Assembly (NCBI GenBank): GCA_965230215.1
Contig: CBDDKN010000002.1
Span: forward strand, 930,001-994,000
Source: RFSX01 sp965230215
Lineage (GTDB): Bacteria > Bacteroidota > Bacteroidia > Chitinophagales > Saprospiraceae
DNA length: 64,000 nucleotides
Reading direction: 5' to 3'
Below are positions 17,112 through 25,458 of the stretch, in pieces. Numbering within the stretch: position 1 is the first letter of the stretch; the number at the start of each line of letters is the position of its first letter. Made by a program: the position numbers and the translations under genes. The notes under the pieces were generated by a model. The model was not told the DNA's origin and ran no database searches. It saw nothing but the letters and a program-made list of their open reading frames with translations.

Positions 17112-19283
17112 ATGTCAAGAAAAAAACCTAGAAAAAAGAAAAAGCTATCGGTCGAGCAACTCCAGACTGTGTTGCTGAATTACTTTCTCAAGAATCCGAA
17201 GAAAAGAATGAACGCCAGGCAGCTCGCCAAAAAACTGAATTTTAATAACTCTAAAGATTCCGTTGTTCATGCACTAAAAGAATTGCAATCACAAGACTTG
17301 CTACGCCCTGTCTCCGACCACAAATATGTCCTTAACAAAAGAGGTGTTCGAAACATCGCTGGTAATGGTACGGAATCAGAGGGTAAAACGATGGTCGGAA
17401 AGATAGATATTATCAGAAGTGGTGCGGGCTATGTTAATGTTCCTGGAGAAGATAATGATGTCTATGTTCCATTAAGACATATCAATGGTGCTATGCATAA
17501 AGATCAGGTAGAAATATCTGTGCGTTTCTTTAAGGGTAAAAAACCCGAAGGCCGCGTTCTCCGTGTAACACAAAGGAATATATCTCGTGTGATAGGCACC
17601 CTTCGTGCGAGCAAGAGCTCGGGAGTAGTTCATTTTAAATCGAGGAAAACCGAATTGGATGTTTTTATCAATCCTAAGAATTTTAATTCAGCTAAGGATG
17701 GTGATAAAGTAATTGTGGACATTCTTTCCTGGGGTGATAAGGTGTCACAACCCGTATGGGGTCGTGTGGTTCGCATAGTTAACGATTTGGACACACACGA
17801 TTGGACAATGGAAAGCATCCTGGTTGAAAATGGATTCAACTCTGACTACCCGGATGAGGTCATGAAGGAGATTGATCAAATTGACGATGCGATCTCAGAG
17901 GAGGAAATTCAATCAAGAAGAGATTTTCGTGATGTACTTTGCTTCACCATTGATCCCGATACAGCACAAGACTTTGATGATGCCATATCATACAAAAAGC
18001 TGGAAAACGGCGGGTACGAAATTGGTGTCCATATTGCTGATGTAACACATTATGTAAAGCCTGGAAGCGCTATTGACAAAGAAGCCTTCAACAGGTCTAC
18101 GTCTGTGTACCTTGTTGACCGTTGTATCGCTATGCTGCCAGAAAAGCTGTCGAACAACCTCTGTAGTTTGGTGCCTAAGAAAGACCGACTTGTTTTCTCT
18201 GCCGTATTCGAGTTTGACAAATCATTCAAACTAAAAGGAGAATGGTTTGGTAAGTCTATCATTCACTCAGATCATCGGTTTACTTACGATCAAGCACAGG
18301 AAGCGATTGACAGTGAAGAAGGACTGTTCCACGAAGAACTGAATATCATAAATGATATTGCCAAGAGCTTGCGTAAAGAACGCTTCGATAATGGGGCAAT
18401 CAACTTTGAAACAGATGAGGTCAAATTCCGTCTGGATGAAAACAATAAGCCCATTGGCATATTTGTCAAAGAAAGGAAGGAGGTCCATATGCTTATTGAG
18501 GACTTTATGCTTCTGGCAAACAAACGCGTAGCTACATTCATAGCATCAAAATCCAAATCAGCAGAGATTCCTTTTGTGTATAGGGTGCATGACGTACCCG
18601 ATATTGAGAAACTGGTTGACCTCAAGTATCTCCTTGAAGAATATGATGTTACAATGGACCTGTCTACACCTGGAAATATTGGAAAGTCTTTCAACACACT
18701 ATCAGAAAGGGCGCGCAAAGATGAAAAGTACAAGCTCTTGATGTCTTTCGCCATCAGAACGATGGCCAAGGCGATCTACAGTACTGATAATATCGGTCAT
18801 TATGGATTAGGCTTTGATTATTATTCTCATTTCACTTCTCCAATTCGTCGATACTCCGATGTGCTTTCCCACAGAATTCTTGAGAAGAACCTTAGTGGTA
18901 ACTATCGTTTGGATAAAACAAAACTAGAAGCACAATGTGTGCATATTTCCAACCAGGAAAGGCGCGCCATGGATGCCGAAAGAGACAGCGTCAAATTCAA
19001 ACAGGTGGAGTACATGAAAGAGCACGAGGGAGAGGTGTTTGAAGGCATGGTTTCCGGAATGATTGAACGGGGAATATTTGTAGAGGTCGGTGAGACAAAA
19101 GCCGAAGGTTTAATCGCCTTTGACACCTTGGATGAAAACTTCATAGTTAAAGAGAACAGGATAAAGGCTATAGGGACAAGAAGAGGAATTGACCTGAAGT
19201 TGGGTGATCGCGTTACAGTTAAAATTCTTAAGGCAGATCTTGCGAACAGGTTAATTGAGATGGAGCTTATAGATTATAAATAA
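17112..19283 (+). CDS. rnr: Ribonuclease R
   Basis: A 723-residue 3'-to-5' exoribonuclease. A basic Lys/Arg-rich N-terminus and a winged-helix-like segment (residues about 10-70) precede the cold-shock domains. The RNB catalytic domain follows with FTIDPDTAQDFDDAIS carrying the metal-binding Asp residues, and SPIRRYSDVLSHRIL. A C-terminal S1 domain closes the protein (EGMVSGMIERGIFVEVGE). Size and order are standard for RNase R. It follows a small conserved gene by four bases, and a hairpin at its stop codon probably ends the transcript. Confidence 0.97.
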   Translation: MSRKKPRKKKKLSVEQLQTVLLNYFLKNPKKRMNARQLAKKLNFNNSKDSVVHALKELQSQDLLRPVSDHKYVLNKRGVRNIAGNGTESEGKTMVGKIDIIRSGAGYVNVPGEDNDVYVPLRHINGAMHKDQVEISVRFFKGKKPEGRVLRVTQRNISRVIGTLRASKSSGVVHFKSRKTELDVFINPKNFNSAKDGDKVIVDILSWGDKVSQPVWGRVVRIVNDLDTHDWTMESILVENGFNSDYPDEVMKEIDQIDDAISEEEIQSRRDFRDVLCFTIDPDTAQDFDDAISYKKLENGGYEIGVHIADVTHYVKPGSAIDKEAFNRSTSVYLVDRCIAMLPEKLSNNLCSLVPKKDRLVFSAVFEFDKSFKLKGEWFGKSIIHSDHRFTYDQAQEAIDSEEGLFHEELNIINDIAKSLRKERFDNGAINFETDEVKFRLDENNKPIGIFVKERKEVHMLIEDFMLLANKRVATFIASKSKSAEIPFVYRVHDVPDIEKLVDLKYLLEEYDVTMDLSTPGNIGKSFNTLSERARKDEKYKLLMSFAIRTMAKAIYSTDNIGHYGLGFDYYSHFTSPIRRYSDVLSHRILEKNLSGNYRLDKTKLEAQCVHISNQERRAMDAERDSVKFKQVEYMKEHEGEVFEGMVSGMIERGIFVEVGETKAEGLIAFDTLDENFIVKENRIKAIGTRRGIDLKLGDRVTVKILKADLANRLIEMELIDYK

Positions 19284-19311
19284 TAGGGTGGACCAATTGG
19301 TCGCACCCTAT
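19283..19311 (+). terminator. Hairpin at the end of rnr
   Basis: ATAGGGTG pairs with CACCCTAT and, inside it, GACC with GGTC, so a long stem begins at the last base of the rnr stop codon. CCTTGTTTTC follows, a short T-rich tail. It may act in both directions, since the pirin gene ends 16 bp further on. Confidence 0.65.
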
Positions 19312-19326
19312 CCTTGTTTTCTGTTG

Positions 19327-20208
19327 TTAAGATAATTGCATTGGAACTTCCATCAGCAAGATGCGTGCATCGCTGTCCGCCGAGATAGAAACCTTATCTA
19401 TATCCCATACTCCAAAACCATCACGCTTATTTAGCTCTTGGCCCTCTACAGTAAAGTCACCATCAATTACAAAAGCATACAATCCATTGTTTGGGTCATG
19501 CAGTTGGTATTCAACCTTACTACCTTTATCAAAGTCTCCCATATGAAACCATGCGTTCTGGTGTATCCAAACCCCTTCGTCGTTAGGGTTAGGTGAAAGC
19601 ACCTGGGATAGTTTGTTCTTCATATTGCTTTCATCCAGCGTTACCTGGTCGTAGCGTGGCTGAACGTCTCTCTTGTTTGGAAATAACCAAATCTGTAGAA
19701 ACTTCACCTCTTGATCTCTGTTCTTGTTATACTCGCTATGGAAAATCCCGGTTCCGGCACTCATGGCCTGGACGTCTCCTTTTCTTATAACCGCCACATT
19801 CCCCATACTGTCTTTGTGCTCCAGATCTCCTTCCAGTGGAATAGAAATGATTTCCATGTTGTCATGTGGGTGCGTGCTGAAACCTCTTGCTTCTGCAACG
19901 CGGTCATCATTTAGTACCCTCAAGACACCAAAGTTCATTCTGTCTGGATTATAATAATTGGCAAAACTAAATGTATGATTACTATTCAACCAGCCGTGAT
20001 CGGCGTGTCCTCTTGTGTTCGCTTTGTGCAATACTGATTTCATTGTTTTTATTTCATTGTTAGGTAAATGGTTAAATCCGACCTGCTCCATCATCTTATC
20101 ATAAGTCGAATGTTTAAGTCTTACATTTTTAGCTTTAAGTCCTGAACTGGAAGCTGTAATTCCGGCTGCTCCCAGCAATGCGTTTTTCAAAAATTTCTTC
20201 CTGTCCAT
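19327..20208 (-). CDS. Pirin family protein with Tat-like signal
   Basis: A 293-residue bicupin. The N-terminus, MDRKKFLKNALLGAAGITAS, looks like a twin-arginine-type signal with R-K, so export is possible and unusual for pirins. The pirin core follows with GHADHGWLNSNHTFSFANYY and FSTHPHDNMEIISI, which supply the metal-binding His residues, then FHSEYN. In other bacteria pirins are iron-binding quercetinases or redox regulators. The gene lies downstream of an AraC regulator on the same strand, 87 bp away, which may control it. Substrate unknown. Confidence 0.9.
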   Translation of the reverse strand: MDRKKFLKNALLGAAGITASSSGLKAKNVRLKHSTYDKMMEQVGFNHLPNNEIKTMKSVLHKANTRGHADHGWLNSNHTFSFANYYNPDRMNFGVLRVLNDDRVAEARGFSTHPHDNMEIISIPLEGDLEHKDSMGNVAVIRKGDVQAMSAGTGIFHSEYNKNRDQEVKFLQIWLFPNKRDVQPRYDQVTLDESNMKNKLSQVLSPNPNDEGVWIHQNAWFHMGDFDKGSKVEYQLHDPNNGLYAFVIDGDFTVEGQELNKRDGFGVWDIDKVSISADSDARILLMEVPMQLS

Positions 20209-20294
20209 TTTCTTTGTTTTTGTATTACAAAAATGCCCCTATTACCAACTATTAGAAATATAAAAAAGGAGACTATACATATAAAAATGTCGTA

Positions 20295-21158
20295 TTACGC
20301 TTTTTGTTCTGTACGAAAGTGACTTGGTGAGTGGCCATGACAATTCTTAAAGAAGCTACTAAAATGCAGAGGTTCATCGAATCCAAGCGCGTAGCCCACT
20401 TCTTTGATGCTCATATCTGTGTATAACAAAAGGCGCTTGGCCTCCAGAACGATTCTGTCTTGAATCATTTCTTTTGCAGTCTTTCCTGTCTGTTTTTTAG
20501 TCACAACACTGAGGTGCTTCGTGGTGATGTGGAGTTGTTGGGCATAGGTTGCTACCTTGTGCCACTTTTTATAATTGCTGTCAACCAGAGACTTGAAGTC
20601 CCTCAACATACAAACAGCTTTGTTTTCTTCATCCAGTTGATGGGTGTCCACCTTCTTGCTGTTGGCGCAGAAGAATAAAAACATCTGCAATAAAGCTGCA
20701 TAGGCCCTGCTGCTGTGTATGTATGTGTTTTCCTGAATCTCAAGCATCTCATCTATGATACCCTTCAGTTTGCCTGAGACCTTAGCATCTAATTGTACCG
20801 GGGGGTTATGATCAAATGTTCGGAAGAGGCTCAGATCGCTGATAAAGCGTTCCGGAATATTGTTGAGGCTTAAAAACGCAGGAGAAAATGTAATGGCATA
20901 GCCTTCAGGTTTTTCATTCAGAGCCACCTGGTGCACCTGTCCCGGACTGACAAAGTGCACTTCGTTATCGGAGAACTTGTAGTTGACATAATCCACATTA
21001 TGAACACCCCTTGCCTTTATAATAAACAAGACTGTGTAGTAGTCGTGTCTGTGTGGAATATCCGCCTTCCCTTCATTTGTTTCATAAATTTCCGACATGC
21101 TGAGAAGTTTGAAAGCCGCATTGCTTTTCCGCCTGTCGATAGCACCTAGGTCTTCCAT
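20295..21158 (-). CDS. AraC family transcriptional regulator
   Basis: 287 residues: an N-terminal cupin-type sensor domain (HRHDYYTVLFIIKARGVHNVD, then VSPGQVHQV) and a C-terminal AraC double helix-turn-helix (HITTKHLSVVTKKQTGKTA and MSIKEVGYALGFDEPLHFSS). The effector is not evident. Its ATG is one base from the stop of the PH-like membrane protein gene upstream, so they are co-transcribed. The pirin gene downstream is a likely target. Confidence 0.93.
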   Translation of the reverse strand: MEDLGAIDRRKSNAAFKLLSMSEIYETNEGKADIPHRHDYYTVLFIIKARGVHNVDYVNYKFSDNEVHFVSPGQVHQVALNEKPEGYAITFSPAFLSLNNIPERFISDLSLFRTFDHNPPVQLDAKVSGKLKGIIDEMLEIQENTYIHSSRAYAALLQMFLFFCANSKKVDTHQLDEENKAVCMLRDFKSLVDSNYKKWHKVATYAQQLHITTKHLSVVTKKQTGKTAKEMIQDRIVLEAKRLLLYTDMSIKEVGYALGFDEPLHFSSFFKNCHGHSPSHFRTEQKA

Positions 21159-21159
21159 A

Positions 21160-21678
21160 TTATCTTATGCCGTTGTTCTTAATTTGAAAATCGTAGCCTC
21201 CCTGTTGCCTGGCTCTTTCGATGGCTCTCATGAACTCTTGAGGCTTTTGTGTCCCCAGCACCATCTTCTTATTATTTTTTAAAAGAAACAAGACGCCCAA
21301 ACGTCCCCTAGTATTATATACTGTCCCATAACGCATCGTCATTCTTATGCCCCAACCGCCAACAAATCCATAATCAAGGTCTTCAACTGCGTGTATATCA
21401 GACCACGCAATATTCTTCTTAGTAAGTGGCTTCATTCTCATGTGAACACCTTGTTGGTCAAGATGTGTTTTCATCTCAAAAAGCCTGAATATTAGTATTA
21501 TAAAAAGTCCAATAGAGAAGCTTACGGCCGTTATTGTAAGTATGTCTTCATTATCAAAGCCGGTGTCACTGACCAGGCTTTCGAGGTAGCGCATAAGCGC
21601 CGGCATCACACCCATAATAACAGCCAAGGCCCACATGGGCTTTTCATTAAACTTCTGGTTTTCTTCATAGTAGACCAT
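21160..21678 (-). CDS. PH-like membrane protein of unknown function
   Basis: 172 residues with two membrane helices near the N-terminus (about 17-32 and 50-66). A soluble beta-rich domain follows, with WSDIHAVEDLDYGFVGGWG and KKMVLGTQKPQEFMRAIE. This is the pattern of the bacterial PH domain family, in which two helices precede a pleckstrin-like fold. No function is known. It is the first gene of a run with the AraC regulator and divergent from the DUF819 gene. Confidence 0.72.
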   Translation of the reverse strand: MVYYEENQKFNEKPMWALAVIMGVMPALMRYLESLVSDTGFDNEDILTITAVSFSIGLFIILIFRLFEMKTHLDQQGVHMRMKPLTKKNIAWSDIHAVEDLDYGFVGGWGIRMTMRYGTVYNTRGRLGVLFLLKNNKKMVLGTQKPQEFMRAIERARQQGGYDFQIKNNGIR

Positions 21679-21800
21679 AATTTCGGATTTGCTTCTTTCA
21701 TAAAAATACGACGTCCGAAAGTTGTAGTCACCATTGCTATGAACATATTGTGCTGTTGCTTGATAGATAATTCGTATTTTTTGGCGCTTAAAACTCAGAT

Positions 21801-23201
21801 ATGTTCTTAAGGATAGCTCCTGTATTTACCAACGATGCCGTTGTGTTTGGTTTGTTGATCGTGGTGTTGGCATTTATTTTCCACACCTCTTCTCTTCAAA
21901 ATGAATCCTGGAAAAAGTTTTACACATATGTTCCGGGCTTATTGCTGGCATACTTTCTTCCAGCGCTACTCAATTGGCCTTTGGGGTTGATTTCCCCGCA
22001 TTGGTATGAAGATGGTTTGTTTACACTCTTGAATGAGCGCGGCCTAAGCATGCCTTCTGGGTTAAGCTATGATGAAATCACATCTTTTCTTGATGACAAT
22101 GGCGTTGCTAAAGAAGACTATAAAAAGCTCCAGGGGCATTCCCAGCTGTATTTTGTGGCATCGAGATATCTGCTTCCTGCCAGTTTGATATTGCTTTGCC
22201 TTGGCATTGACTTTCAGGGAATCAAGCGTTTGGGACCAAAGGCACTTATAATGTTTTTCAGTGCTACGGTAGGTATTATTATTGGCGGTCCCATTGCCCT
22301 TCTTTTAATTTCATGGGTTTCACCTGACCTTCTTGGCTCATCACCTCAAGATATTTGGCGTGGTCTTTCAACTGTAGCGGGCAGCTGGATTGGTGGCGGC
22401 GCGAATCAAACAGCTATGAAGGAGATATATGAAGTGAAGGACAATCTCTTCGGTACTATGATCGTGGTTGATGTCGTGGTCGCCAATATTTGGATGGGCT
22501 TCCTCTTATATGGTGCCAACATCTCTAATAAGGTTGATGCGTGGTTAAAAGCAGATAACTCTGCCATTGAAGACCTTAAGAAACGTGTAGAAGATTACAG
22601 AGCATCTATTTCAGAAATGCCTACCACACCTAAGATGTTTGTACTATTGGCCATAGCCTTCGGCGGTGTTGGTCTGTCACATTTTGGAGCAGACATACTT
22701 ACTCCCTTGATGGGGACAATGAAAGAAACACTTAACAACTTGCGTTTAAACTCCCTGATGTCCGGGTTCTTCTGGCTTATAGTAATAAGCACCACTGTTG
22801 GTCTTGGACTTTCCTTTACGCGTTTCCGCAAACTCGAAGGCATCGGTGCATCAAGATGGGGCTCGATCTTTATTTATATTCTTGTTGCTACAATTGGTAT
22901 GAAAATGAACCTGGGAGAAGTTTTTAAAAACCTGGGATTATTTGCAATAGGTATAACCTGGATGTTGGTACATGTTATTATTCTTCTGGTTATGGCAAAA
23001 CTTATAAAAGCACCTTTCTTTTTCGTTGCCGTAGGCAGTCAAGCCAATGTTGGTGGTGCTGCATCTGCTCCTGTTGTAGCATCCGCATTCAGTACAAGTC
23101 TCGCACCTGTGGGTGTTCTTATGGCTGTACTGGGATATGCCCTGGGCACATATGGGGCCATTATCTGTGCAACACTCATGCAAATTGTTAGTGGTGGCTG
23201 A
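21801..23201 (+). CDS. DUF819 family integral membrane protein
   Basis: 466 residues with about ten to twelve membrane helices and a soluble insert near residues 75-115. Conserved blocks include AGSWIGGGANQTAMKEI and VGSQANVGGAASAPVVASAF, the Gly/Ala/Ser-rich hairpins that mark this family. DUF819 (YjcL-like) proteins resemble carboxylate or amino-acid transporters, and recent work on some members points to peptide or keto-acid transport; no substrate can be assigned. It stands alone between a divergent gene and a promoter-separated envelope cluster. Confidence 0.9.
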   Translation: MFLRIAPVFTNDAVVFGLLIVVLAFIFHTSSLQNESWKKFYTYVPGLLLAYFLPALLNWPLGLISPHWYEDGLFTLLNERGLSMPSGLSYDEITSFLDDNGVAKEDYKKLQGHSQLYFVASRYLLPASLILLCLGIDFQGIKRLGPKALIMFFSATVGIIIGGPIALLLISWVSPDLLGSSPQDIWRGLSTVAGSWIGGGANQTAMKEIYEVKDNLFGTMIVVDVVVANIWMGFLLYGANISNKVDAWLKADNSAIEDLKKRVEDYRASISEMPTTPKMFVLLAIAFGGVGLSHFGADILTPLMGTMKETLNNLRLNSLMSGFFWLIVISTTVGLGLSFTRFRKLEGIGASRWGSIFIYILVATIGMKMNLGEVFKNLGLFAIGITWMLVHVIILLVMAKLIKAPFFFVAVGSQANVGGAASAPVVASAFSTSLAPVGVLMAVLGYALGTYGAIICATLMQIVSGG

Positions 23202-23268
23202 CGGCTTGTATCATATTGATTATCATTTATATATGATAACATAAAGCGAATGTTATTAATTTTTTAAG

Positions 23269-23277
23269 TATCTTTGC
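23269..23277 (+). promoter_or_regulatory. Bacteroidota -7 element before the envelope cluster
   Basis: TATCTTTGC lies 31 bp before the half-GT5 gene, just after an AT-rich palindrome (TTATCAT...ATGATAA, 23220-23239). It is the likely promoter for the gene series that follows. Confidence 0.6.
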
Positions 23278-23307
23278 AGGCCAATTTTGTGGAGATAAAA
23301 AGTAAGA

Positions 23308-24123
23308 ATGAGCAAGAAGAGAGTTTTGTTTGTTACTCAGGAAATGAATCCCTATACAACGATCTCAGAAATTTCCGAAATTGTTAAAAGCTTGGCCCCT
23401 CTGGTACATGGCAAAGGAATGGAAGTTCGTGTTCTCATGCCCAAGTACGGTAACATTAATGAAAGACGCCACAGATTACATGAGGTTGTCCGATTATCAG
23501 GAATGAACATCATTGTAGATGATGATGATTATCCATTAATAATAAAGGTTGCCTCCCTTCCGGGAGCGAGACTTCAGGTATACTTCTTGGAAAATGAAGA
23601 GTTTTTCAAGAGAAAGTTTGTTTTCAAGGATGAAGATGAAAAGGCCTTTGAAGACAACCAGGAGCGCATGGTGTTCTTCTGTAAGGGCGTCATCGAAACT
23701 GTTAAGAAGTTTGGCTGGGGACCTGATATCGTTCATTGCCATGGTTGGATGACAAGCCTTGTTCCTTTCTATTTGAAAACGGTATATAAAAACGATCCGA
23801 TCTTTGAAAACTCCACTGTGATATATTCGGCATATAAAAATGAATTCGAAAAAACCTTCACGAAACGCTTTTTAGAAATTGCCGCCATAAACAACCTAGA
23901 GGAGTCAGATTTAGATGCCTTCAAAGACAAAAGCAAAATAAAACTGCTAAATGGAGGTATGAAATATGCTGATGCCATCGTTAAAGGTAGCGCAAGCTTG
24001 CTGAAGGACGAACAAACAACTTTTGATGGGCTTGACGTTCCAAAGCTTGATTATTTTGATATTGAAGAACTTAACGAACAAATACTACCTTTTTACAAAG
24101 GTTTATTGGAAAAAGTCTCTTAG
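23308..24123 (+). CDS. Glycogen/starch-synthase-like protein, N-terminal GT5 domain only
   Basis: 271 residues that match only the first half of GT5 glycogen synthase. VLFVTQEMNPYTT aligns with the usual start, but the KTGGL ADP-glucose motif is replaced by TISEIS. IVHCHGWMTSLVPFYLK is the conserved middle block, and the C-terminal nucleotide-binding lobe is absent. Such half proteins sit before DUF4270 and glmS in many Bacteroidota. It is unlikely to make glycogen by itself; a regulatory or binding role is inference. The DUF4270 gene follows 11 bp later. Confidence 0.83.
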   Translation: MSKKRVLFVTQEMNPYTTISEISEIVKSLAPLVHGKGMEVRVLMPKYGNINERRHRLHEVVRLSGMNIIVDDDDYPLIIKVASLPGARLQVYFLENEEFFKRKFVFKDEDEKAFEDNQERMVFFCKGVIETVKKFGWGPDIVHCHGWMTSLVPFYLKTVYKNDPIFENSTVIYSAYKNEFEKTFTKRFLEIAAINNLEESDLDAFKDKSKIKLLNGGMKYADAIVKGSASLLKDEQTTFDGLDVPKLDYFDIEELNEQILPFYKGLLEKVS

Positions 24124-24134
24124 TCACTTACTGA

Positions 24135-25454
24135 ATGAACTCTAAATTTTTCCTGCTTTTACTAGTAGCAGCTCTATTTTCCTGTAATGAGGAAATTTCC
24201 GTCGGGTCTTCTTTGCTTGATGACGGCTCTATAGATCTTGAATACAACGACAGTGTAATGCTTACCGGCTACAGCCGTTTTGGAGATGCCCCTGTTGTCT
24301 TTAGGAATGTGAGCACTTTTGTAAACTCTACATATCTGGTTGGCGAGTTGGATGATCCGGTATTTGGTCGTTCATCATCAGAACTGTATTTCTCAAGCAA
24401 TATTATTGATCAGGTGTTTCCACTTTTTGACACTTTGACAATTGACAGTGTTATTCTGGTGTTGCCATTGGATACCTTGGGTGAATATGGTAATCCGGAA
24501 GCCATTCATAATATTTCCGTATATCAGCTTTCAGAAGAGCTTATTGTTGAAACGAATGATACGATTCGTTCTGATCAACAGTTTGATTTCGAAATGATGC
24601 CATTGGCGCAAGTGTCAATCAAGGTAGATGCCAGGGATACGGTTGAATACTTTAATCCCAGAAATGACACCATCATACAGGCCTTGCCTCAACTAAGAAT
24701 ACCAATGGATATCAATTTCTGGAGTCAGGTTGCTGAAGATACATTAATCAACAGAATAGACGATGCATACAGCGCCTTTGTAAAAGGTTTTCTGGTCAGG
24801 TCTGAACCTAGTGAGAGTGCCATGTTTGGCGTTGACTTGTCTGCAAGTTCTCCCGTTGGTGTGGAGTTTTATTATTCTTCTAATGACACCAGCCAATTTG
24901 TATACTTGTTTGATTTGGCCAACATTCGCTCTACTTATTTTGAACACGACTACATGGGGACAGACATTCCTACCGCCGTAGAAGACTCGCTTTCCGACTT
25001 ATGGTATATGCAGGACATGAGGGGTCCGGAGTTGGTTGTGGACCTTGCGGGTGTTCTTAACTTTTCAAATGAGATAATCAACAGAGCGGTCATAGAACTG
25101 CCCGTGCTGTATGAGGAAAATGCAATTGTTGATCCTATTGCTTTCCTACAGGCGGGGTATATAGATGATGAAGGGCGTAAATCTGCCATCCTTGATTATG
25201 CGCTGGCGGGAAGCAGTTTTATAGATGTGTTCGGTGGACGGCTCGATTCTACAGAAGTAGATGGTAAAAAATATTTCCTGTATAATATAGATGTAACAAA
25301 TCACGTTAATGCAATAATTGCTGGTGATGTTAATTCATCCGAAGTAATTTTAGAATCTCCATTCAGGTCACAGAGAGCCAACCGCTCAATTGTCCTGGGT
25401 CCTGAAAACCCTGAATATCCGGCACGTCTTAAATTGGTTACTTCAAATCCTTAA
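24135..25454 (+). CDS. DUF4270 family lipoprotein
   Basis: 439 residues with a short signal peptide ending in a lipobox (LFSC, Cys17). It is otherwise rich in beta strands, typical of the Bacteroidota DUF4270 envelope lipoproteins (GSSLLDDGSIDLEYNDSV and VGELDDPVFGRSSSELY). Function is unknown. Constant location between the half-GT5 gene and glmS suggests an envelope role. Its stop lies four bases before the glmS ATG. Confidence 0.88.
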   Translation: MNSKFFLLLLVAALFSCNEEISVGSSLLDDGSIDLEYNDSVMLTGYSRFGDAPVVFRNVSTFVNSTYLVGELDDPVFGRSSSELYFSSNIIDQVFPLFDTLTIDSVILVLPLDTLGEYGNPEAIHNISVYQLSEELIVETNDTIRSDQQFDFEMMPLAQVSIKVDARDTVEYFNPRNDTIIQALPQLRIPMDINFWSQVAEDTLINRIDDAYSAFVKGFLVRSEPSESAMFGVDLSASSPVGVEFYYSSNDTSQFVYLFDLANIRSTYFEHDYMGTDIPTAVEDSLSDLWYMQDMRGPELVVDLAGVLNFSNEIINRAVIELPVLYEENAIVDPIAFLQAGYIDDEGRKSAILDYALAGSSFIDVFGGRLDSTEVDGKKYFLYNIDVTNHVNAIIAGDVNSSEVILESPFRSQRANRSIVLGPENPEYPARLKLVTSNP

Positions 25455-25458
25455 TTCT

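Noticed and set aside
25390..25458. Upstream extension of glmS
   Set aside because: It would overlap the DUF4270 gene and bury the catalytic Cys that must be residue 2.
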